A stretch of 57,209 nucleotides of DNA from an uncultured Collinsella sp. (GTDB taxonomy: Bacteria; Actinomycetota; Coriobacteriia; Coriobacteriales; Coriobacteriaceae). Location of the stretch: contig UQIB01000014.1 in NCBI GenBank assembly GCA_900541015.1, positions 1-57,209 of the forward strand. Direction: 5' to 3'. Of the stretch, positions 7,850 through 16,466 are shown one piece after another; the first letter of the stretch is position 1; each line of letters begins with the position of its first letter. The notes under the pieces are model-generated. The model saw only the letters and a program-made list of their open reading frames with translations. It was not told the DNA's origin and did no database searches. The position numbers and the translations under genes are program-made.

Positions 7850-7877
7850 ATCGTAAACGGTACCTTTTACTCGGTAA
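7850..7877 (-). promoter_or_regulatory. Candidate promoter of the argG leader
   Basis: TTACCG (7872-7877) and TACGAT (7850-7855) are 16 bases apart on the minus strand. They would start a transcript about 30 bases before the leader ORF. Both boxes are imperfect. The rest of 7878-8084 is AT-richer than its surroundings and must also hold the promoter of the divergent HAD gene (TATATT at 7913-7918 is a candidate -10). Confidence 0.3.
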
Positions 7878-8084
7878 GCGGTTGTTTTTCCGTCTCCGTT
7901 TTCGATGGTCGCTATATTACGCTAAAGTGCCCGCAGCACAAGCGACAAATTCAAATTTCTGAAAAGTTTTTTCATTACTTTGTGAAGCGTGGTGCAAATA
8001 CGCACCATTCCTGCGAAAATACGCTCGACTACTAGTTGATGGTTATAACGTCTGAAACAATCTCGAAACGAAAGGCGCTTTTTT

Positions 8085-8912
8085 ATGCAAACTTACGAAT
8101 CGGACGCCAACATCGGCAACATTAAGATTCTCGCCGTCGATATGGACAAGACGCTGCTGACCGACGAACGTGTGCTGCCCCAGGGTCTTGATGAGCGCCT
8201 GGACAAGCTCGCCGACGCCGGCATCGTATTCTGCCCCGCCAGCGGACGTCCCGCCCCCAAGCTCGAGGAGATGTTCGAGGGCATCAAGAACCGCCTCGCC
8301 TTTTGTCCCGACAACGGAGCGTGCGTGATCTATCGCGGCAGCTATATCTATAAGAGCAATATTGACGTGGAGCTGTATCAGCAGGTCTTGAACCGTGCCT
8401 CGGAGGATCCTCGCGCTGTCCCCGTCCTGTGCTGCTTCGACGAGTTCTACGTGCTTGCCCGCGACCATCAATACCACGACGAGATCAGCGTCTACTACAA
8501 CACAATCAACTACGTCGACAGCTTTGAGGGCATTGATTTCGAGTCCAACAAGATTTCGGTCTTCTTCCCCGGCTACGACGCCGAGCCCGCTTTCCGCGAG
8601 ACCTATAGCCCCGAGTTCTCGGACAAGCTCTACGTCACCAACGCCGGGCGCGAGTGGATCGACTTTATGAACCTGGGCGTCGACAAGGGCGCCGGCGTCG
8701 CGCACCTGTGCGAGCACCTGGGCATCGATATTGCCGATGCTGCCGCCGTGGGTGATACCTACAACGACATCCCCATGCTGGAGCGCGTCGGTCACAGCTT
8801 TATCGTGGACAACGCCGAGGAGCATATGAACGCGCACGCCAAGTGGCGCATTCCGAGCAACAACGACGGGGGCGTACTGACGCTCATCGACGCCATTTTG
8901 GCGGCTCGTTAA
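8085..8912 (+). CDS. Cof-type HAD-IIB phosphatase
   Basis: A 275-residue HAD phosphatase of the Cof/YidA group, whose members hydrolyse sugar phosphates, phosphorylated cofactors or nucleotides. Motif I is VDMDKTLLTDE (nucleophile near residue 19), motif II is CPASGRP near 50-56, the Lys is in MNLGVDKGAGVAHL, and motif IV is VGDTYNDIPML near 226-236. The insert between motifs II and III is the usual C2 cap. AAAGG precedes ATG 8085 with a T-rich spacer. The substrate cannot be predicted. The gene converges on polA across a 275-base gap filled by a large palindrome and a terminator. Confidence 0.88.
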   Translation: MQTYESDANIGNIKILAVDMDKTLLTDERVLPQGLDERLDKLADAGIVFCPASGRPAPKLEEMFEGIKNRLAFCPDNGACVIYRGSYIYKSNIDVELYQQVLNRASEDPRAVPVLCCFDEFYVLARDHQYHDEISVYYNTINYVDSFEGIDFESNKISVFFPGYDAEPAFRETYSPEFSDKLYVTNAGREWIDFMNLGVDKGAGVAHLCEHLGIDIADAAAVGDTYNDIPMLERVGHSFIVDNAEEHMNAHAKWRIPSNNDGGVLTLIDAILAAR

Positions 8913-8923
8913 CGTAACTTGTC

Positions 8924-9053
8924 GGACCTGGCCGGACGACGCGGGTAAGTTTTTCGTTCGGTCAGGTCCTGGGCTCGCTCGAAGAGCACATTTAGTGCTC
9001 TTCGGCTCGTGCGGAATCTACGAAAAACTTACCCGCGTCGCCCGGCCAGGTCC
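8924..9053. repeat. Large nested palindrome between the Cof gene and polA
   Basis: Two 33-base arms (8924-8956 and 9021-9053) are complementary with one mismatch, A against C on the plus strand, which becomes a G-U pair in a minus-strand transcript. The 64-base loop contains a second perfect 10-bp hairpin (8980-9004, CGAAGAGCAC). The element starts 11 bases after the Cof-gene stop. It may be a bidirectional terminator or a dispersed palindromic element. Confidence 0.8.
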
Positions 9054-9121
9054 TGCGGTGACTTGCTTGCCGCCTAGATGGCGTCTTGGCGTCTAGATAC
9101 TTGGCTGATTTTTTGAATGAA

Positions 9122-9149
9122 GGGGGCTCCTTGTTGGCAAGGAGCCCCC
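9122..9149. terminator. Terminator between the convergent Cof gene and polA
   Basis: GGGGGCTCCTTG pairs perfectly over 12 bp with CAAGGAGCCCCC around a TTGG loop, 38 bases past the polA stop. Downstream bases are TTCTGGTTTT on the plus strand and CTTCATTC on the minus strand, so it could serve either direction. Confidence 0.65.
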
Positions 9150-9187
9150 CTTCTGGTTTTGGCTACTTTGGAGTTGTGGGTGTACCC

Positions 9188-11938
9188 CTACTTGGCATCG
9201 GCCCAGGTTATGCCGGTGCTGGCTTCGGCAATGAGGGGTACGCGGAGGTCTACTACGTGCTCCATGACGTCGCGGACCATGGTGGTTAGGCGCTCGACTT
9301 CGTCGATGGGGCACTCAAAGTCCAGTTCGTCGTGCACTTGCAGGATCATGTGGGCGGCAAAGCCTTCCTCTTCCAGGCGGCGGCTTACGCGGGCCATCGC
9401 GATCTTGATGATGTCGGCGGCGGTTCCCTGCATGGGATGGTTCATGGCCGTGCGCTCGCCAAAGCCGCGGAGTTGCGGGTTTTTGGCCTTGAGCTCCGGA
9501 ATATGACGACGGCGGCCGTACATGGTCTCGGCGTAGCCCGTCTGCTTGGCGCGTGCCACCACGTTGTCGAGGAACGTGCGCACGCCCGGGTAGGCCTCGT
9601 AGTAGCGGTCGATCATGTCGCGTGCCTCGGCCATCGAGATATGCAGCGACTGCGACAGGCCGTAGGCCTGCTGGCCATACACGATGCCAAAGTTCACGGC
9701 CTTGGCGCGACTGCGCAAGTCGGGCGTTACCTCGGACACCGGCACACCAAACACGCGCGCCGCCGTCTCGGCATGGAAGTCCTCGCCCTCGTTAAAGGCG
9801 CGCACCAGGTGCTCGTCACCCGAGAGATGTGCCAGCAGACGCAGCTCGATCTGCGAGTAGTCCACCGCCAAAAAGACGCTTCCCTCGCCTGCCGAAAACG
9901 CCGTCTTGACGGTACGACCCAGCTCCGAGCGCGTCGGGATGTTCTGCAGGTTCGGGTCGCTCGAGGACAGACGCCCCGTTGCCGTGATGGTCTGGTTGTA
10001 CGTAGTGTGTACGCGACCGTCACCACGGCGTAGCGGGCCCAGCGTGTCCAGATAGGTGGACTTGATCTTAGACTTCTCACGCCAGTCCAAGATCAGACGC
10101 ACGATTTCGTGGTCACGCGCAAGGTCGCTCAGCACCTTGGCGTTGGTCGAATAATAGCCGCGCTTAGTCTTCTTGAGGCCCTTGGTCGGAAGCCCCATCA
10201 CATCAAAGAGCACGTGCGACAGCTGCATGGGACTGCCAATATTAAAGGTCTCGTCACCCGCCAGGTCGCGAATACTGCGCTCAACCTCGGTAATCTGGGT
10301 CGCCAGGCCCTCGGACAGACTGCGCAGGCGATCGGGGTCCACGAGCATGCCCGCGCGCTCCATCTTGGCAAGCACCGGCACGAGCGGCATCTCGATGCCA
10401 TCGAACACGTTGGCGGCGTTCTCGCGGGCCATGCGGTCGCGCAGCGGTGCGACCAGCGCCAGCGTCAAGGCCGCCGTGCGAGCGGCGGGCGCCGGAGCGT
10501 CCTCACCGGCACCCCCTGCACCGCGCGCCGCAGGCAGCGCCATCTGCAGATACGTATCGGCCAGATATGCCTCATCGAACTCGGAGCGATCGGAATCCAG
10601 CAGATAGGCAGCGACAACGGTATCGAAGATACGCGTGGAATCGGCAGCGAGCGGATCCATGAGCTCGGGCTCAGAAGAATCGATGGGCGAAAGCTCGTGC
10701 AGCAGCGCCTTCGTATCCGGGCTCGCCACGCGGCCCTCCATAAACAGACGCGCGAGCACGCCGGCAATCACGCCGTGGACGAAGTTGAAGCCCTCAACCT
10801 CAGCCGCCGCACAGCTGTCGCCCTCCTCGAGCGCGAACAGGCCCTTAGACGTCGCCAACCACAGCGTGCGCGTCAGTCCAAAGAGCGCGCCCTCTTCCTT
10901 GTCGTCGTCCACCACGGCGGCGACCCACTCGCCGGCATCAATCGCGCGGGAGACCTCAGCCGCAACGGCACCAAGCGCGTCAGCATCGCCGGCGGCTGCG
11001 CGAACCATCGCAGGTATCTCAAACACACTGGAGGCAGCAGCAGCCCCGCCCTCGCCGCCGATCAGCGCCAAGAAACGGTTCTGCATGGCGGTGATACCAA
11101 GCGTGCCCAGCGCCGCGGAGACCTCGTCGGAAGAAAACGCCGGGAAGGACGTCGCCTCAAAGTCGAGCTCGACGGGCGCATCGGTGCGAATGGTTGCGAC
11201 CTTGCGGCTCAGCAGTGCGTCGTCGATGTGTGCACGCAGGTTCTCGCCCATCTTGCCCTTGACCTCGTCGGCATGTGCGATGACTTCGTCCAAGCTGCCG
11301 TACTGTGCGATGAGCGCACTCGCCTTTTTGGGGCCGATGCCCGGTACGCCGGGAATGTTGTCCGACGTATCGCCCTTTAAACCGTAAAAATCGGGCACGA
11401 GTGCCGGCGTAATGCCGTGATACAGGTCGTCCACGCTCTCGGGCGTCATGATTGCCACGTCGGACAGGCCCTTTCGGGTCGAGACCACGTTGACGTGCTC
11501 GGTCACGAGTTGATACATGTCGCGGTCGCCGGTCACCAGCAGCATGTCGCAGCCGGCCTCTTCACCCAGGCGCGCCATGGTTCCCAGGATATCGTCGCCT
11601 TCCCAGCCCTCGGACTGCAGAATCGGCACGTTGAGCGCGGTGAGCAGCTCCTTAATCATCGGAAACTGCGCATGCAGATCGGGGTCCATGGGCGGGCGTT
11701 GCGCCTTATACTGCGGCAGCATCTCCATGCGCACGCGCGGTTTGCCCTTGTCAAACGCCACAACAACGCCGTCGGGATTAAAGGCGTCAATCATCTTGAG
11801 AAACATATTCAAAAAGCCAAAGATCGCGTTGGTGGGGCGACCGTCCGGCGCGTTCATGGTCGGCGGCACGGCGTGGAAGGCGCGGTGCATGAGCGAGTTG
11901 CCGTCGATAACGGCAAAAGTGCGGCGCTTGTCAGACAT
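9188..11938 (-). CDS. polA: DNA polymerase I
   Basis: A 916-residue family A polymerase for Okazaki-fragment maturation and repair synthesis. The N-terminal 5'-nuclease domain (about 1-310) shows VIDGNSLMHRAFHA, EGWEGDDILG and GVPGIGPKKA. The polymerase domain has motif A VDYSQIEL (Asp693), motif B RSRAKAVNFGIVYG (742-755) and motif C LQVHDEL (His869-Asp870). The middle region (about 320-510) lacks recognisable DxE, NxxxD and YxxxD proofreading motifs, so 3'-5' exonuclease activity is probably lost, as in several Gram-positive PolA proteins. GCGAGG precedes ATG 11938. It lies divergent from the aminopeptidase gene. Confidence 0.96.
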   Translation of the reverse strand: MSDKRRTFAVIDGNSLMHRAFHAVPPTMNAPDGRPTNAIFGFLNMFLKMIDAFNPDGVVVAFDKGKPRVRMEMLPQYKAQRPPMDPDLHAQFPMIKELLTALNVPILQSEGWEGDDILGTMARLGEEAGCDMLLVTGDRDMYQLVTEHVNVVSTRKGLSDVAIMTPESVDDLYHGITPALVPDFYGLKGDTSDNIPGVPGIGPKKASALIAQYGSLDEVIAHADEVKGKMGENLRAHIDDALLSRKVATIRTDAPVELDFEATSFPAFSSDEVSAALGTLGITAMQNRFLALIGGEGGAAAASSVFEIPAMVRAAAGDADALGAVAAEVSRAIDAGEWVAAVVDDDKEEGALFGLTRTLWLATSKGLFALEEGDSCAAAEVEGFNFVHGVIAGVLARLFMEGRVASPDTKALLHELSPIDSSEPELMDPLAADSTRIFDTVVAAYLLDSDRSEFDEAYLADTYLQMALPAARGAGGAGEDAPAPAARTAALTLALVAPLRDRMARENAANVFDGIEMPLVPVLAKMERAGMLVDPDRLRSLSEGLATQITEVERSIRDLAGDETFNIGSPMQLSHVLFDVMGLPTKGLKKTKRGYYSTNAKVLSDLARDHEIVRLILDWREKSKIKSTYLDTLGPLRRGDGRVHTTYNQTITATGRLSSSDPNLQNIPTRSELGRTVKTAFSAGEGSVFLAVDYSQIELRLLAHLSGDEHLVRAFNEGEDFHAETAARVFGVPVSEVTPDLRSRAKAVNFGIVYGQQAYGLSQSLHISMAEARDMIDRYYEAYPGVRTFLDNVVARAKQTGYAETMYGRRRHIPELKAKNPQLRGFGERTAMNHPMQGTAADIIKIAMARVSRRLEEEGFAAHMILQVHDELDFECPIDEVERLTTMVRDVMEHVVDLRVPLIAEASTGITWADAK

Positions 11939-12104
11939 ATTAAATACCTCGCTTTGGGCTGGGCACGGTTTGCTTACTCCAGTTTACACGCTCCCCGCCC
12001 CGCGGCCACCGCACATCAAGCTCCCCTGCCGCCGCGAGCCCGCGCGTGATACGATGGCTCACGGTACATCAACCAGCACGATCGATCCGAAAGGAGCCTG
12101 CGTC

Positions 12105-13502
12105 ATGGAGCGTCCCTGCGCATGGAAAAAGTACACGCCACAGCAAGTCGAGGAGCTCGAGGAGCTTTGCCGCGGCTATAAGCAGTTTTTGAGCGAGAAC
12201 AAGACCGAGCGCCTGTGCGTCAAGACCGGCATCAAGATGGCCGAGGAGGCGGGATACGTCGACCTGGAGACCGTGATCGCCGAAGGCCGCGAGCTCAAGG
12301 CAGGCGACAAGGTGTACGCCGCCAACCACGGCAAGGACCTTATGCTCGTCAACCTGGGCACCGCCCCGCTCGAGCAGGGCTTTAACATCCTGGGCGCCCA
12401 CGTGGACTCGCCGCGCCTGGACCTTAAGCAGAATCCCGCCTTCGAGGCCGGCGACATGACCTACCTCGACACGCACTATTACGGCGGCGTCAAGAGCTAC
12501 CACTGGGTAGCCTCCCCGCTCGCACTCGTGGGCGTCATCTGCAAAAAGGACGGTACCACCGTCGACATCAATATCGGCGACAAGGCGGACGACCCGGTCT
12601 TTACCATCTCCGACCTGCTGATCCACCTCTCGAGCGAGCAGATGTCCAAGCCTGCCAAGGACGCCGTCGATGCCGAGATCCTCGACGTGATCGTGGGCGG
12701 TCGTCCCGTCAAGTTCGATGAGGACGATAAGGACGCCCCCAAGGAGCCCGTCAAGCAGATGTTCCTGGACATCCTCAAGGAGCAGTACGACGTCGAGGAG
12801 GAGGACTTCCTCTCCGCCGAGATCGAGGTCGTGCCCGCCGGCCCCGCCCGCGACATGGGCCTCGACCGCTCCATGATCTTGGGCTATGGCCACGATGACC
12901 GCGTCTGTGCCTACCCCTCCATGCTCGCCCAGATCGACGTCGCCAACGTGGAGCGCACGAGCATCACGCTCATCGTCGACAAGGAGGAGATCGGCTCCGT
13001 GGGTGCCACCGGTATGACGAGCCGCTTCTTCGAGAACACCGTCGCCGAGATCATGACGCTCGCCGGCGAGAATAGCCCGCTGGCCCTGCGCCGTGCACTC
13101 GCCCGCAGCCGCATGCTCTCCTCTGACGTGTCCGCCGGCTTCGACCCGGGCTATGCCGGCAAGTTCGAGACCAAGAACGCGGCCTTTATGGGTCGCGGCC
13201 TGTGCTTTAACAAGTACACGGGCAGTCGCGGCAAGGGCGGCTCCAACGACGCCGATGCCGAGTACGTGGCCCTCATCCGCGACATCATGGACGAGGCGGG
13301 CGTGGACTTCCAGACCTGCGAGCTCGGTCGCGTCAACGCGGGCGGCGGCGGCACCATCGCCTACATCATGGCCAAGTACGGTATGAACGTCATCGACTCC
13401 GGCGTTGCCGTCCTGTCCATGCACGCCCTGTGGGAGGTCGCCAACAAGGCCGATATCTACGAGGCATATCGCGGTTACAAGGCCTTCCTCGAGCGCGCCT
13501 AA
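12105..13502 (+). CDS. M18-family aminopeptidase
   Basis: A 465-residue zinc aminopeptidase of the M18 (aspartyl aminopeptidase / aminopeptidase I) family, which trims N-terminal residues from peptides in the cytoplasm. Metal-site motifs are GAHVDSPRLDL (His99, Asp101), YGHDDR near 261-266, DKEEIGSVGATG (292-302), and a C-terminal MHALWE with His440. The frame is open far upstream, but ATG 12105 follows AAAGGAG and gives the family's usual length and N-terminus. It is followed by a strong terminator with conserved palindromic ends. Confidence 0.92.
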   Translation: MERPCAWKKYTPQQVEELEELCRGYKQFLSENKTERLCVKTGIKMAEEAGYVDLETVIAEGRELKAGDKVYAANHGKDLMLVNLGTAPLEQGFNILGAHVDSPRLDLKQNPAFEAGDMTYLDTHYYGGVKSYHWVASPLALVGVICKKDGTTVDINIGDKADDPVFTISDLLIHLSSEQMSKPAKDAVDAEILDVIVGGRPVKFDEDDKDAPKEPVKQMFLDILKEQYDVEEEDFLSAEIEVVPAGPARDMGLDRSMILGYGHDDRVCAYPSMLAQIDVANVERTSITLIVDKEEIGSVGATGMTSRFFENTVAEIMTLAGENSPLALRRALARSRMLSSDVSAGFDPGYAGKFETKNAAFMGRGLCFNKYTGSRGKGGSNDADAEYVALIRDIMDEAGVDFQTCELGRVNAGGGGTIAYIMAKYGMNVIDSGVAVLSMHALWEVANKADIYEAYRGYKAFLERA

Positions 13503-13517
13503 CCAACCCTTCATCAG

Positions 13518-13590
13518 TTGCGGTGAAATACGGACTAAACTGGCCCATAAACGGCCAAAACAGACCGTATTCCACCGCAATTTCTTTTTT
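13518..13590 (+). terminator. Terminator after the M18 gene, built from a TTGCGGTG palindrome
   Basis: TTGCGGTGAAATACGG (13518-13533) faces CCGTATTCCACCGCAA (13565-13580) with one A/C mismatch. An inner TGGCC/GGCCA stem lies at 13541-13557. TTTCTTTTTT follows directly, so this is a good plus-strand intrinsic terminator. The arm ends match the palindrome at 52720-52788, including the mismatch position. Confidence 0.8.
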
Positions 13591-13605
13591 GGCAGAGGAG
13601 AGTTC

Positions 13606-14415
13606 ATGCTGCAGGTCATCATTTCGCCCGCCAAGCAGATGCGCGCGGCCCAAGATGCTTTTGAAGTCCTGGGCATCCCACCCTTTGTGCGCGAGACGAC
13701 TCGCCTCCACCGCGCACTGCTAGATATCGAGCGGAATGAAGGCAGCGGCGGCCTGCAGGCGCTGTGGAACGTGAGTGACAAACTGCTGGGACCTTGCCTC
13801 AACACACTGCATGAGTTCGGGCCCATCCTGAAAAGCGGCGATCTCGACAATCCCGCACTCGCCCGTCACCTCTCCCCTGCCGTCATGTCCTATCACGGCA
13901 TTCAATACCAGAGCATGGCACCCGAGGTGATGGATTCCGCACAGCTCGCATGGCTGCAAGACCATCTGTGGATCCTCTCGGGCCTTTACGGATGCGTACG
14001 CCCCTTTCATGCCGTCGAACCGTATCGGCTGGAGATGGGCGCGAAGCTTGTCGTCGACGGTGCCCGAGACCTCTACGCATTTTGGAGCGATAAGCTCGCG
14101 CGGGCTATCGCCCCGGCAGGTTCAAACACCACGATCGTCAACCTCGCCAGCGTAGAGTATGCCAAAGCCGTTCTGCCCCACCTCGCGGGCGACGCCACAG
14201 CCGTCACGTGCCTCTTTGGCGAGGGTATCCGCAACGGGAAGCCCATCCAACGGTCGACCGCCAGCAAAAAGGCGCGCGGCTCCATGGTGCGGTGGATGGC
14301 AGAAAACAAGCTCGAGGATGCAAGCGAACTTACCGCATTCAACATCGGCTATCGACACATCCCCGAGCTTTCAGACAAAAACACCCTGGTTTTCATGAAC
14401 GCGCAGGCACAATAG
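13606..14415 (+). CDS. yaaA: YaaA family peroxide-stress protein (DUF328)
   Basis: A 269-residue YaaA/UPF0246 protein. In E. coli YaaA lowers free intracellular iron during peroxide stress and binds DNA. Seen: start MLQVIISPAKQM, the family block LSGLYGCVRPFHAVEPYRLEMG near 125-146, VNLASVEYAKAV, and a C-terminal ARGSMVRWMAENKLEDASELTAF segment. GAGGAG lies 5 bases before ATG 13606. Length is slightly above the usual 255-260. It stands alone between two palindromic or convergent boundaries. Confidence 0.9.
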   Translation: MLQVIISPAKQMRAAQDAFEVLGIPPFVRETTRLHRALLDIERNEGSGGLQALWNVSDKLLGPCLNTLHEFGPILKSGDLDNPALARHLSPAVMSYHGIQYQSMAPEVMDSAQLAWLQDHLWILSGLYGCVRPFHAVEPYRLEMGAKLVVDGARDLYAFWSDKLARAIAPAGSNTTIVNLASVEYAKAVLPHLAGDATAVTCLFGEGIRNGKPIQRSTASKKARGSMVRWMAENKLEDASELTAFNIGYRHIPELSDKNTLVFMNAQAQ

Positions 14416-14438
14416 GCCCGCCGTTTCCAAACACCCCG

Positions 14439-14960
14439 CTATTCCGCCAGACCGTCGGCCTTAGCGATCTTGCTTGTCGAGCCATCTTGGTAGGTAACCT
14501 TAACGTGCTCCACCTCGGACGCCGCAACACCCGACGGAGGCTCAAGACGCCATTCCGTCAGGGCGATATCCATGGTCGTGGGCACATCTCCTTGATCTTT
14601 GAGCTTCACCGTGAGCGTTTTGAGCGTCGCATCATACGTCACGCGTTCGATTTCCTCACCAGGAATAGACCCACCACTCAGCTGCAACTGCACAAACTCA
14701 TCGCACGGGTACCAATAATCGCCCGGAACGGCGAGCGTATTGGCATTACCGCCAGTACTCCTCACCGTCATAATCGGTAGGCTATCATCAGCCTCGAACT
14801 CCCATGCAGCGCCGCCGCGACCACCAAACGTCCAGATACAAAAGGCAATCACCAGCACGGCAAGCACCGCAAAACCAATCGCGACAAGGCCATGGTGCGC
14901 ACGGCCCTCCTCGGCCGATACATCCCATCGTGTCTCTCGATACAAATGCTTGTCTTCCAT
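14439..14960 (-). CDS. Uncharacterised single-pass membrane protein
   Basis: A 173-residue protein with a polar 20-residue N-terminus (MEDKHLYRETRWDVSAEEGR), one membrane helix at about residues 23-43 (HGLVAIGFAVLAVLVIAFCI), and an extracytoplasmic domain of mostly predicted beta character. GGGAGG lies 5 bases before ATG 14960. No enzymatic motif is visible. A much longer open frame continues upstream to 16556, but that part is the antisense shadow of thiC. It reads divergently from thiC and so shares the control region that holds the TPP riboswitch. Confidence 0.7.
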   Translation of the reverse strand: MEDKHLYRETRWDVSAEEGRAHHGLVAIGFAVLAVLVIAFCIWTFGGRGGAAWEFEADDSLPIMTVRSTGGNANTLAVPGDYWYPCDEFVQLQLSGGSIPGEEIERVTYDATLKTLTVKLKDQGDVPTTMDIALTEWRLEPPSGVAASEVEHVKVTYQDGSTSKIAKADGLAE

Positions 14961-14985
14961 GTTCGCCTCCCCACAGGCACGCTCG

Positions 14986-15016
14986 TTAGGCCAATCGTAC
15001 CCATTCGAGCTATACT
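14986..15016 (+). promoter_or_regulatory. Candidate thiC promoter
   Basis: TATACT at 15011-15016 is a good -10 hexamer placed about 20 bases before the riboswitch. The only upstream partner is a weak TTAGGC at 14986-14991 with a 19-base spacer. Confidence 0.4.
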
Positions 15017-15031
15017 TGAGCCCACCACATA

Positions 15032-15125
15032 AACGGGGAGCTTGCAGGACAAGACGGCAGGCTGAGATTGGGTGCGCCCGCCCTGACCCGCAAACCTGAT
15101 ATGGGTAATGCCAACGAAGGGAGCC
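15032..15125 (+). promoter_or_regulatory. TPP riboswitch (THI element)
   Basis: The conserved thiamine-pyrophosphate aptamer blocks occur in order: GGGGAGC, GGCTGAGA with TTGGGTGCGCCCGCCC, GACCCGCAAACCTGAT, then GGGTAATGCCAACGAAGGGAG. The final AAGGGAG is also the Shine-Dalgarno sequence of thiC, 8 bases before its ATG. Thiamine pyrophosphate binding can therefore hide the ribosome-binding site, and control is probably at translation initiation. No separate terminator is visible between aptamer and start codon. Confidence 0.93.
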
Positions 15126-15131
15126 GTGCCA

Positions 15132-16466
15132 ATGAGCGCACAGACCGAGCCCAAGCTCGTCACGCAAATCGACTTCGCCCGCGCCGGGCAAATCACGCCG
15201 CAGATGAAGGAGGTCGCCGAGCGCGAGCATCGTGACCCCGAGTACATCCGCGAGCGCGTGGCCGACGGCCGCATCGCCATTCCCGCCAACATCGTGCATA
15301 TCAAAAAGGGCATGCGCGCCTTTGGTGTCGGCGAGGGCCTGTCCACCAAGGTCAACGTCAACCTGGGCATCTCGGGCGACAAGGCCGATGCCGCCGAGGA
15401 GTGGAAGAAGGTCAAGATCGCCGAGGACTTTGGCGCCGACGCCATCATGGACCTCTCCAACTCGGGCAAGACGCGCCAGTTCCGCCAGCAGCTCATCGAC
15501 GAGACGCCGCTTATGGTGGGCACCGTCCCCATGTATGACGCCATCGGCTACATGGAAAAGCCGCTGGTCAAGCTCACCAAGGACGATCTGCTCGAGGTCG
15601 TGCGCGCTCATGCCGAGGACGGCGTGGACTTTATGACCATCCACTGCGGCATCAACAAGTCGGTCATCAAAACCTTTAAGGAGACCGGCCGCCTCATGAA
15701 CATCGTCAGTCGCGGCGGCTCGCTGCTGTTTGGCTGGATGGAAGTCACCGGTAACGAGAACCCCTTCTACGAGTTCTACGACGAGGTGCTCGAGATCTGT
15801 CACGAATACGACGTGACGATCTCGCTCGGCGACTCCTGCCGCCCGGGCTGCCTCTACGACTCTAACGACGCAACCGAGACCGCCGAGATGATCGAGCTGG
15901 GCAAGCTGTGCAAGCGCGCTTGGGCCGCCGGCGTCCAGGTTATGGTCGAAGGCCCGGGTCACATGGCGCTCGACGAGATCGCCGCCAACATGAAACTGCA
16001 GAAGCGCCTGTGCCACAACGCCCCGTTCTATGTGCTCGGGCCGCTGGTGACCGATATCGGCGTGGGCTACGACCACATCACCGCTGCCATCGGCGGCGCC
16101 ATCTCCGCCAGCTCCGGTGCCGACTTCCTGTGCTATGTGACGCCGGCCGAGCATCTGTGCCTGCCCAACGCCCAGGACGTGCTCGATGGCCTCATGGCCA
16201 CCAAGATCGCCGCGCACGCCGCCGACATCGCCAAGAAGGTGCCGCACGCCCGCGACATGGATGACAAGATGGGCCAGGCACGCCGCAAGCTCGACTGGGA
16301 CGCCATGTGGAAGTGCGCGCTCGACCCAGTTACGGGCAAGAAGCGCTACGAAGAATCCCCCGCCGCCACCGAGGGCACCTGCACCATGTGCGGCAAGATG
16401 TGCGCCGTCCGAACCGTCAACAAGATCTTCGAGGGCACCACGATCGACCTTGGCATGGAGGACTAG
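15132..16466 (+). CDS. thiC: Phosphomethylpyrimidine synthase (short form)
   Basis: A 444-residue radical-SAM enzyme converting aminoimidazole ribotide into the HMP-phosphate pyrimidine of thiamine. Seen: PANIVHIKKGMRAFGVGEG, NVNLGISGDK, MDLSNSG, DFMTIHCGINKS, GDSCRPGCLYD, EGPGHMALDEI, and the C-terminal iron-sulfur cysteines CTMCGKMC. The spacing there is C-x2-C-x3-C, one residue shorter than the C-x2-C-x4-C of the long E. coli-type enzyme. The protein also lacks that enzyme's N-terminal extension. ATG 15132 is chosen over 15108 because it follows AAGGGAG. It is controlled by the TPP riboswitch; thiD lies downstream with its own probable promoter. Confidence 0.95.
   Translation: MSAQTEPKLVTQIDFARAGQITPQMKEVAEREHRDPEYIRERVADGRIAIPANIVHIKKGMRAFGVGEGLSTKVNVNLGISGDKADAAEEWKKVKIAEDFGADAIMDLSNSGKTRQFRQQLIDETPLMVGTVPMYDAIGYMEKPLVKLTKDDLLEVVRAHAEDGVDFMTIHCGINKSVIKTFKETGRLMNIVSRGGSLLFGWMEVTGNENPFYEFYDEVLEICHEYDVTISLGDSCRPGCLYDSNDATETAEMIELGKLCKRAWAAGVQVMVEGPGHMALDEIAANMKLQKRLCHNAPFYVLGPLVTDIGVGYDHITAAIGGAISASSGADFLCYVTPAEHLCLPNAQDVLDGLMATKIAAHAADIAKKVPHARDMDDKMGQARRKLDWDAMWKCALDPVTGKKRYEESPAATEGTCTMCGKMCAVRTVNKIFEGTTIDLGMED

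Noticed and set aside
7667..8035. A 122-codon plus-strand frame in the argG/HAD intergenic region
   Set aside because: No ribosome-binding site, atypical codons, and it runs across the argG leader, hairpins and both divergent promoters.
12069..13850. A 593-codon minus-strand frame
   Set aside because: It is antisense to the M18 aminopeptidase gene and yaaA and has the Val/Asp/Gly-rich composition typical of shadows of GC-rich genes.
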